Under the pieces are notes generated by a model, which was given only the letters and a program-made list of their open reading frames with translations, made no database searches and was not told the origin of the DNA. A stretch of 64,000 nucleotides of DNA from Smallanthus sonchifolius (Eukaryota > Streptophyta > Magnoliopsida > Asterales > Asteraceae), in contig CM042046.1 of NCBI GenBank assembly GCA_023525975.1, forward strand, positions 40,207,501-40,271,500. The letters run 5' to 3'. Positions 55,701-64,000 of the stretch are shown here, piece by piece. The position numbers and the translations under genes are program-made. Positions within the stretch are counted from its first letter, which is position 1. Each line of letters opens with the position of its first letter.

Positions 55701-58224
55701 AATCGACTCTCATGAGTAACATAAGCTATCAAATTTTGTAGGTGATCGAGTTTTGCAGCCAAGCATGTTGCTTGACATTCATGTATCATGTAGGTAGTTG
55801 GGTTTTAAGTTTTCAATTTTTGTTGAGGTTTATATGGGTGGTTAACGTCTATGCGAAATGATTCATCTCCTTGAAGTGACTAGTAAGCTCATACATTCCC
55901 GAAGATGCAAGATGATGGGAAGGTTTTGCAGGTAATTAGCATAATGTGTACATGAATATCTAATTTGTGCTTTTTTGTTTGTAAATAAACAGGTAATTGA
56001 AATTTATACTCTTGTTTATAAACTAATAAATAAGTGGAATAATAATTTGAGCGGATGGATAATTGGATAAATAAAAACCTTTTAATTCGATTATCATAAA
56101 TCAAATGTTTCAAAAGATAATAATGGCCTTATTATTTAATAAATAAGCCAAAATTTAAATAATAATTAGTTTAACGAAATAAAAAGTCATAATAAAATAG
56201 TTAATCAAGTCATCATAAAAAGGATGAAATACTTGTTATTACTTTTATAAAACCATTGGTACAAGACTGGTATTAAGTTTCTTTACGAGGTAAATGGGTT
56301 TTGTAAATAATTTATACTCTAGATAAAATCTATAAATCAAGAGTTTGATAAAGGTTTTGTTTGAACAAAATAATTATATTAGTTAAATCGGGAAAATAAC
56401 AAGATAATTAGTTTACAAAGAAGATTTAGATATCAATCATTAAGGAGAGTTAAAAATAATAACATTTATATTTGGGTACAGGATATGGGTTTCAATTTAA
56501 GTTTTTAAGAAGACGCGAAATAGGGTATCCGTCTAACATCTCAGATAGCTTTCCACCAGGAAGCAGACGAGTACCAAGATGGACATCGTTGTAGTTATTC
56601 GTATTGCAAACCTGGCGTCAGCCCTAGTTATTTCCGTATGTGCATCAGTATTCCCTGGTCTCTACTCCTTGCCTCAGAAACTTTATGGTCCTTATATATA
56701 AGTGAGCGGTATCAGGTGGAACTCCTAAGGCACTGGTAGGTTCCTTGTCTTGTGCTCCTCCAAGATCTAGATGTTACAGTTTAGGTGTTAAATAAGGGTC
56801 TCTCGAAGGTGATTCAACTTCTCGGAGTCTCAAGTCTGCTCCTAAGCCAATCTGCTCTGCAGCCAAACATGGATCTGGCAGGTATTCATACCAGTGACTA
56901 GTTATCCGGTGATAGGGACCCAAAGTATTCCTCTTGTGTTGACTCTGATTTAGGGTGATTCTTAGGGGAATTAGGAGGGTAAGATACCATGTCTAGCAAG
57001 AAAAGATCGTAAGTGTAATGGTAAGTTGTTAAGTACAAATGTATTCATGAGTTAAAAATTTGACTAGTCATAACACCGAGTTCTTATAATAATATATTAG
57101 GAGTAACACTTGACCTATAAGTAGTGTACCCACGATAAGGATTCCCATGAAAGAGAGGTGGGTCACAAAGGACACACTGAAGTACTCAGTCTTTCCTTAG
57201 TCAGAATATTTCATGGACTCACACCCACTCTTCTAGCCATCATGTACAAGTGACATTATTATTTGAACTCATGGTTATGGTGAGAATCGTTAGGGATTGT
57301 GTCTTGTGGTTCAAAGGTGTGCTTCACCTATTGAAGCAGCTTCTTTTCCTCGGATGGTAAGGGCTAAGGGTTTAAATCCTTTGCAAATGATAATAAGGGT
57401 GATAAAATTTCCAAGGCATAAGGATGAAGAGGTATAGTTGACTTAAATATGATTAAGTGTAAGGATAAAATATAAGGTTTAGACTTGTGTACCAAGTTAT
57501 AATAATTAAGCCGATGGTGTTTAGATTACATTCACCTGGCGTATAACTGAATGGATGCTATGACAAATCAAAGTGATTCAAGTTCTTATACTTTCAAGAA
57601 GACATGCTTTAGCCTATAGGTGAACACTCACTTCGAGAATTCCTAGGAAATCATACTGATCCTTCGATTGATTTGGATTTATATGAAATGCTTTCCTAGA
57701 CAGAAGACTCAAAGTACAGGCACTCACCCTTCCGGATTACACATGTTCTCTACTAATTTTCAGAACCCAACACTTTTACGGGATTTGAAAATTTTATTGT
57801 ATGTCAAAACTTAGGATAGCATTTAGTGATATCAAATAGGTATTGTGCAAACAGTTCAAATAGTGTAGCAAATAAGGTATCACAGGAGTAGCGGTTTTTT
57901 TGTAAACATGTAGGTTATCAAGTAATATAGCACATAAGATAATTCATGTAATGCACTAGATAATATGTAGGATAATTATGCCAAGGTTCCCTAAGGTTAT
58001 AGACTATAGACTAAGAATATGTTCCAAGTAATCCATGTAGTTTCATGTAGTCCTTAGATTGTTGTAGTTCATGTAGGCAAAAGTAGATAAATGTGGGTAA
58101 GTATGTGTATAAATGAGTATAGAGTGGAGTTCCTAATAAAAGACACGAGCTAAACTCATGTTTGGGGACTCCTAGTTTATAGTCTAGGTCATGTGTGTAT
58201 AATAAACTAATTCCCTATAACCAT
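55701..58224. other. Non-coding interior of the LARD-like element
   Basis: No reverse transcriptase, integrase, gag or host gene can be found on either strand in 2.5 kb. Confidence 0.55.
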
Positions 58225-58238
58225 GGCTCTGATACCAA
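58225..58238 (-). other. Primer-binding site of the LARD-like element
   Basis: TTGGTATCAGAGCC on the minus strand, two bases inside the LTR end. Complementary to Met-tRNA. Confidence 0.85.
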
Positions 58239-58240
58239 TC

Positions 58241-60833
58241 TATCACACCCCGTCCGGCGAAGGATTATATGTCGGGGCTGACGCGGTTGTTCATAACCAC
58301 ATGATCATCTATTAACAAGTGTTAATATTATTTCATCATAATTAAAACATCTGTTACAAATAGAAATGGAAAACAAAGAGTTCAAACATGACATAAGTTG
58401 AATTTAATCTTTAATAAAGCTAGGTCCAAAGTCCTAAGTGATCAAGTAGTGTCCTCAAACTGGTGCACCTGAAACATGTGAGTAAATGTCACCTACAAGT
58501 AGTTGGTGAGTAACACAGGTTTGCACCAAACAAAAGTTAAGTATAGGTTTACAATTCAATATGTTCAAAGCATGTCTAAAGCATATATGTGAAAACATAC
58601 AAGGTTCCAAGCGTACAATTCAAGCCTGATAATAGAAAACTAGATACGCAATCCCACTGTTTGCCATTTAAAAAAAAAAGGAGCAAGCGGATACTCCAAG
58701 TTATAGTTGATACCCAACAAAACCCACCAAGGTCTTGTGGTAAGTTATAGTTTCGGATTCCCCTATAAATGATCATGTTAAGTACTACCTTAGGCTTGGG
58801 CTGCAAGTTAATGAATGTACTTGCATGAAACATATGCAATGGTCACCAAGATGTTCAAATATAAAGTGTAAAGATCAAAGCATAAGGACAAAGGTATTGA
58901 ATTGTGTATGAAATATAGTTAATGACATCTTCCACCCCAAAAAGTAAAAATAGTAAAAACGGACTATGTAAACTCACCTTGCAATGAGTAGCTTGGATGT
59001 CACACAAGTATATTGTTTGTTGAACAAATGTTCTAGTTAACCACAAGGTTAACCTATGTTTGATGTAATATATGTATCAATGATTTGTACAACTGAAATA
59101 GGGAATCCTAATGTGCGAGGAGATTGATGTGGATATCCTCATTTTAATAATAAAATAATTATTTGAGTTGCAAATAATATTTTTTGTAAATATTTGATAA
59201 ATATGTGTATTGTAATAAGTGAAAGAATTAATGAAGATTTTGTTTGTTTGTAATAATTATATAAACGTATGAATAAATAATTAAGTTTCTTTTGTTTGTA
59301 AATAAATACACAAATAAATAAATAAGTAGCTTTCTTTTATTCGTAACCGAATAAATTAATAGATGGATAAATGAATAAATAAATGAGTAACAATTAGTTG
59401 AGTAATTAAATAATTTACTACATAAATAAATGAATAAAACATTTCATTTGATTTATAAAAAATAAGTGTTAAAAAATAATGATTTAATTAGTTGGTAATT
59501 AAACCAAAATTTAAAGTATAATAATGTTCTAATTAATTAATAATTAAACCATAATTTAATTATTAATTAAAAGTATATAATTGTGTTTTAAATGTTTTCA
59601 TATAATATAATAAGTTATATAAAAGTTTGTATAAATATTTGTAAAGAGATGAGTTTATAATCATAATTATAATTAGTTGAAAGTGGTTGTTATACACTAG
59701 AATAATTATCATTTCAGAGTAGTACCTCTAACAGAAAAGTTCCCAGGAAAGAGTTGGTCGGATCAGAACACCGTCTTTTCCTTGCCAGAACTTTAATGTT
59801 TAACAGATAACTACATACTGATTTGAAATTTACTCTATTTGCATACTTAACCAAGTTTACATTGTGTTTGGAAAGTATATAGGCTAAAGTGAAAATATGA
59901 GTTTAGTAAGGATAGAAATTGAATATTAAATAATTTAATTTAAAAATAAGGATTTTTAGTAAAAACATGATTTTTGAAATTGAAAGGAGTAAGAAAGATC
60001 AAACCAAGCTTTTAAATAAAAGTTTGAACAAGTTTAATTAAAATAGGGCTTTTGATCTTGGATAGGTCTATGATTATAACATAAACATGTTAGGGATCAT
60101 AGATCTAGCTAGTTATGAGAGATTTTTGAAAGGAAAAGTATGAACAAGCAAGAACATAAGAAGAACTTACTTAGAATGAAAGGATTTAAGCTAAAATCTT
60201 CCAAAAGATAAGAAGAACGACCTTTAGTAGCTAGAGAACCCTAGAGGATCGTTGAGGTGCGAATAATACAAGTGAAATAAGAGCTCCATTTATAGGGTAG
60301 TATCATGGGCTTATTCACAAAATTTAATTTGTTATAGGGACTAAGATTGTAAAATATGAAGAATAGTTTTTAATTTCATAATATATTTTAACTTAAGTGC
60401 TCATTAATTTTACGTTTATGACTTCATTTTATCATAATTCATATTTAAAATATTTATAAATGTAATTATATACTTATTTGTTTTATTTACCTTTAGTAAT
60501 TTAAAAATACTACCAATGTTAATTATCAATGTTATATTTTCATAATAAATTGTTTAAATGGTTTATTTTTCATGTGTGCATATATATAGTCACATATATA
60601 TTTATAAGTAAACATATACAGGATATCAATTCATAATCAAAGCTTGTAAGCTCAGATTTGGTTATTATAACAAAGTGTATATATTTATTTCATAACAATC
60701 ATATAAGTATGTATGCACACTCATGAATTTTAATGAATAAATAGAATACCTTCATAAATGCGAATCATAAAAAAATGAAATTACAATTTGCCGGAATAGT
60801 TAAAATAAATGTCGGAATTTTCTGGGGATTACA
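58241..60833 (-). repeat. 5' LTR of the LARD-like element
   Basis: 2593 bp. A TATA box on the minus strand (CCCTATAAATGGAGC, about 60300-60286) is followed by TAGGGTTCTCTAGC, the usual promoter and leader layout. The interior is very AT-rich. Confidence 0.75.
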
Positions 60834-61591
60834 CCTACCATCGTAGTTCGTTTATCATATCGTCTACCATCGTAGCCGTCTAACATCCGTCTGCCACATG
60901 CGGTGTAACAGTCTGTTTCATTCATCTACTGTCGTAGTTGTTTCATTTGCCTGTCGTCGTATCCATTTACCGAAGTAACCATTTCATCCGTCCTACCGTC
61001 GTAGTCCGTTTCGACCGTCTACCGAAGTAGTTGTTTCGTCCATGTACCGAAGTAGTCGTTTCGTCTGTCTACCGCAGTAGTTGTCACTAAATCACGTATT
61101 ACACATATCATTCTGTTTAAGTCATTAACATTTGTTTGCCACATGGACAACCGTTTTTATCATTCATTAGATTAACATATTACTATGATTAATCCCTTTA
61201 TTCTTTAAACCCGTTTACCACATGGTAACCGTTTCATCATTTACTTTGTTGGCACGTTTACACGTATTACCCCTTTTATATTTTAACTGTGGTGGCACGT
61301 TATACGTAAGCCCTTTATATTCTATATCATTCATTTTGGCACTTTGACACATTATGTCATATAATACATCATCATTCATTTAGGCATGTAATTGTGTTCA
61401 ACCTATTTTATTCTTTACTATTTAGCACTTATAGCCTTAAAAACTTTACATCATACGAGTATGCACCTTAGCCCAAAATCATAGACAAAAGGGGGACCTA
61501 GAACTCACCTGGTATTCAGTATACTGTGTGAAACTTACTAAGCTTCAGCTAGACAAGTGCTACGTGATTTGTACGAATTCAATACGTGAAA

Positions 61592-62390
61592 TCGGTTAAA
61601 CTTTGTTAGTGTCGCCAACACTAGAGTCGCCTGACAATGTTGCCTGGTGATATCGTCGCAAGGGATCAATGTTGTCTAATTAGTGTCGCCAGAACTTTCA
61701 TTCTGGACTTAGTGTTGTTCATTTGTGGTGTACTTATAGTGTCGTGTACATGCATGGCGACACTCTTTAGTTTCGTCAACCTAGTGTCGCCAAATGGAGT
61801 GACACATGTCTCAATCATTAGCGAACCTCGGGAAATGTATAGCGTCGTCCCCGATTTGTGTCGCCATATGAAGATGTAGTGTCGCCTCAAGAACAGCAAA
61901 CCCTAATGTAGCTTTCATGAATCTAGATTCAAGCGTTGTTAATTTTTACGTGCAAGTCGTTTATGTAGCGTAAATTTTGTTAGTGTCGCCAACACTAGAG
62001 TCGGTTAAACTTTGTTAGTGTCGCCAACACTAGAGTCGCCTGACAGTGTCGCCTGGTGATATCTTCGCAAGGGATCAGTGTTGTCTAATTAGTGTCGCCA
62101 GAACTTTCGTTCTGGACTTAGTGTTGTTCATTTGTGGTGTACTTATAGTGTCGTGTACATGCATGGCGACACTCTTTAGTTTCGTCAACCTAGTGTCGCC
62201 AAATGGAGTGACACATGTCTCAATCATTAGCGAACCTCGGGAAACGTATAGCGTCGTCCCCGATTTGTGTCGCCATATGAAGATGTAGTGTCTCCTCAAG
62301 AACAGCAAACCCTAATGTAGCTTTCATGAAGCTAGATTCAAGCGTTGTTAATTTTTACGTGCAAGTCGTTTATGTAGCTTTCATGAAGCT
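61592..62390. repeat. Tandem duplication of about 409 bp with repeated GGCGACA words
   Basis: The block from GGTTAAACTTTGTTAGTGTCGCC at about 61595 recurs at about 62004, with near-identity over roughly 330 bp (offset 409 bp) and a further partial repeat of CTTTCATGAAGCTAGATTCAAGC at the end. Within each copy the word TGTCGCC (GGCGACA on the minus strand) occurs about eight times at irregular spacing. The 80-codon frames here encode no known protein and are a product of the duplication. Confidence 0.85.
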
Positions 62391-62690
62391 AGATTCAAGC
62401 ATTGTTAATTTTTTAACACGTAAAAATCTAACCTTTAAGGTGAAAACCCTAGTTTTACCCCAAAAACCCATTTTAGACAAAACAGAGATTCCAGGTTGGA
62501 TCTATACGTCAAAGATGACTTTTATAAGTGCTTTTTTGCTTCCAATCGATGGAAACGATGATTGTAGCAGATGTTGAGCCAATATGTGAACCTTTAAAGC
62601 TTTCTCTCTCTAGAAACACCCTCTCTCTCTACAATTTTAGGTGAATATGGAGATTGGATGCTAAGATTTGATGAGTGTTAGGGTTAACGC

Positions 62691-62944
62691 TGTGTTCCCG
62701 AAACTTATTTAAGAAAGGAAAAGAAGGGAAAAGAAGGGATGTAACCCTTCTTCCAGAGTTTTTTTTAAGGGAGGAAAAAAAAGAAAATGGGAGGAAATAA
62801 GAGAAATGGAGGGATTTAAGGGAAAAATAAGCTTATCTCTATCCTCCCAAATTGGAGAGATTTGGAGAGAAATGAAACAAAAAGAAAAGAAAGGAAAAGA
62901 ACATGTTCTTTTCTTTTCTCTCCTCTAGTAAACTTGGGAACACA
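62691..62944. mobile_element. MITE-like insertion in the outer LTR
   Basis: TGTGTTCCC at 62691-62699 and GGGAACACA at 62936-62944 form 9-bp terminal inverted repeats. The interior is strongly purine-biased (AAGAAGGGAAAAGAAGGG, GGAGGAAAAAAAAG) and includes a 20-bp perfect palindrome at 62894-62913. No TSD found. Confidence 0.45.
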
Positions 62945-63049
62945 TCGTAAGGGACTCTTGTAGACCAAGCCCACACCTCCTAGGCCCATTTCCTTATTAC
63001 TTTCTTTCATTAAAGCCCAAAATAATAGTGTCGGTTTTCGGGTGTTACA

Positions 63050-63870
63050 ATATGTCTCTAGACACTACTAACACTAACTCCATCCGATCTCTATGGTCCA
63101 CCCTGGGCAAATAGAATGTCAACACTAAAAAACTTCTTAAGATGATTCTACAATTTGAGAATTTTTCTCGAGGCCTACAAGAGTTTTTACATTCTACAGA
63201 CTCCCATACCTAATGAACCTCTTACAGACTCCCATACCTAATGAACCTCTTATAAATGCACCTAGGTTAGTCAAGGAAGCCTGGAACAAACATATGAATG
63301 ATTCATCTAATGTAGCATTCATAATGCTTGATATCATGACCCCTAAACTTCAAAGTAAGTTGGAGTTCTATGGTACATATGACACTATGTAACGGTTAAA
63401 GGAAATGTTCTAACAACATTGCCTATGATATGATTGAGAATTTGGCTGAAAATTTCAAACAACAATATTTGTTAGAGCGTTCGAGAACTATAAACACTCT
63501 AACTTCATATCATATGAAGGATGGTACACATGTAGGCTCTCATGTTTTGAAATTGAGAAATCTTCTTGATGGGCTTGAGAAAAAGTGGTCTTACGTTAGA
63601 CCATCAGCTATCTGTGAATCTGATTCTAAGCTCTCTACCGAGATCATATCATCGTTTTATCTTTTTTTTTAACGGCAACGTTAGATATTGTAGGAATCAT
63701 CGTTTTATCTTAAAACATGATATGAAAGGTTGGAAATATATTATCTCATACTTAAAGATGGGAGAAACAGGAAAGGAAATTGCAAGGAAAAAGGCAAGGG
63801 CATAGCAGTAGCTAAAGGAAAGACTGTTGCTAAAAGGCAAATTGCTAAGCAAACTCAAAGAAACGTAAGT
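63050..63870 (+). pseudogene. Copia-type gag relic
   Basis: Reads MSLDTTNTNSIRSLWSTLGK from about 63052, then after stops PRLVKEAWNKHMNDSSNVAF and LQSKLEFYGTYDTM, then the frame 63430-63672 with MIENLAENFKQQYLLERSRT and YHMKDGTHVGSHVLKLRNLL, continuing in another frame as LSVNLILSSLPRSYHRFI. This is the UBN2-type copia gag order. A 48-bp direct duplication (GAGTTTTTACATTCTACAGACTCC... region, 63190-63250) is present. Many stops. The left continuation lies beyond the outer LTR insertion. Confidence 0.75.
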
Positions 63871-64000
63871 CACTACAACAAAACTAGGCAGTTTCGACGA
63901 GGCAATCTCGACGACATATGTCGTCGCGATAGATTGACCAAATATGACGAAACGTCGCCGGCGATGGTCTCAGGCCATTTTCACTTTTTTTCACCTTTTC
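63871..64000. mobile_element. Left end of a further CACTA element E, cut by the window edge
   Basis: CACTACAACAAAACTAGGCAG at 63871 is a clear CACTA terminus. It is followed by subterminal words TCTCGACGACATATGTCGTCGCGATAG, again a near-palindrome but with a different flanking phrase from A, B and D. Confidence 0.75.

Larger units (their letters stand above)
54385..60833 (-). mobile_element. Non-coding LTR retrotransposon derivative (LARD-like)
   Basis: A 5-bp duplication CCTAC (54380-54384 and 60834-60838) bounds a minus-strand element. A complete 5' LTR (58241-60833) begins TGTAATCCCC and ends GGGGTGTGATA. The Met-type primer-binding site TTGGTATCAGAGCC follows (58238-58225). At the other end about 190 bp of the same LTR end is recognisable (54385-54577), followed by rearranged AT-rich sequence. 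No gag or pol frame exists in the 3.6 kb between, on either strand. It therefore resembles a large retrotransposon derivative that depended on proteins from another element. Confidence 0.7.
52960..61085. repeat. Interrupted minisatellite of (CGTCTACCGAAGTAGTCGTTTCATC) type
   Basis: Units of about 20-25 bp built on GTCTACCGAAGTAGTCGTTT occur at 52960-53004, continue at 54266-54384, and again at 60839-61085. They formed one array in the outer LTR before the two nested insertions. The units vary in sequence. Confidence 0.75.
52542..63049 (-). mobile_element. Probable solo LTR of a second Tekay-like family, expanded by nested insertions
   Basis: Read on the minus strand it starts TGTAACACCCGAAAACCGAC at 63049. 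A TTGTAGAGAGAGAGGG leader motif near 62630 parallels the CTAGAGAGAGAAAA leader of the Tekay LTR. It contains AACTAGAACTCACC near 52850, GTAAATCCAACGAGTG near 52565, and ends CCTGGTATCA at 52542. The flanks AGATG (52537-52541) and ATATG (63050-63054) match at 4 of 5 positions. Inside are three younger insertions (53010-54260, 54385-60833 and about 62691-62944). Removing them leaves roughly 2.5 kb, a plausible LTR length. The solo status and exact ends are inferred. Confidence 0.55.

Noticed and set aside
61637..62308. Two similar 80-codon frames on the plus strand and 77-codon frames on the minus strand
   Set aside because: They are copies of one another through the 409-bp tandem duplication, lie inside an LTR, and match no family.
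1..64000. tRNA, rRNA or other structural RNA genes
   Set aside because: I saw no cloverleaf with A and B boxes and no rRNA-like sequence; the tRNA-like matches found are retroelement primer-binding sites only.

Overview
This window is repeat-dominated nuclear DNA from a flowering plant. It is AT-rich, has no operons or bacterial-type genes, and contains intron-containing coding sequence and several classes of plant transposable elements with intact target-site duplications (TSDs). The retroelement types and LTR style suit a eudicot, and an Asteraceae-like plant is my guess, but nothing in the window fixes the species.

Layout from left to right. Positions 1-4894 are AT-rich DNA with a decayed Ty3/gypsy LTR (about 1010-2961) and one plausible orphan exon (4301-4444). 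A 5.76-kb CACTA (En/Spm) transposon, element A, occupies 4895-10651 (TSD TTA); it carries two decayed minus-strand transposon genes. A 491-bp hAT-type MITE lies at 10948-11438 with a perfect 8-bp TSD. Positions 11439-15750 hold two MITE-like elements and possible exon fragments. CACTA element B is at 15751-17851 (TSD TCT) and keeps only the N-terminal transposase domain.

A minus-strand Ty1/copia element spans 18827-29675 (short LTRs, TSD CCTAC). It has been split by two later insertions of one Athila/Tat-like gypsy family: a gag/protease-only element at 21093-26269 (TSD GTGGG) and an oppositely oriented solo LTR at 26908-27943 (TSD AAGGT). A small CACTA-like element D follows at 29797-31064. 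A decayed Tekay-like gypsy relic lies at about 31900-34955.

The only recognisable host gene is a four-exon 2-oxoglutarate/Fe(II) dioxygenase at 35889-37883. Its active-site residues are present, but exon 2 has one in-frame TAA. Element C (39777-43181) is a shrunken relative of element A in the opposite orientation.

From 43699 to 52511 there is a nearly complete Tekay-type chromovirus retrotransposon (LTRs 1913 and 1946 bp, TSD TTAAA), disabled by two frameshifts and a stop. From 52542 to 63049 a minus-strand, probably solo, LTR of a related family has been expanded by a solo LTR (53010-54260), a non-coding LTR element (54385-60833) and a MITE-like insert. It sits in a copia gag relic (63050-63870), which is itself interrupted by another CACTA end (63871 onward).

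The most interesting structural signal is that several LTR families carry a family-specific array of short GC-rich words or hairpins, in three of them just downstream of a TTAGGG(C)TTT motif, apparently in the transcribed leader. In the best case, the Tekay element, the hairpin copy number differs between the two LTRs (5 versus 6). Other notable signals are a 27-bp inverted match between one LTR and flanking copia DNA, and the unusual CTACAACA termini of element C.
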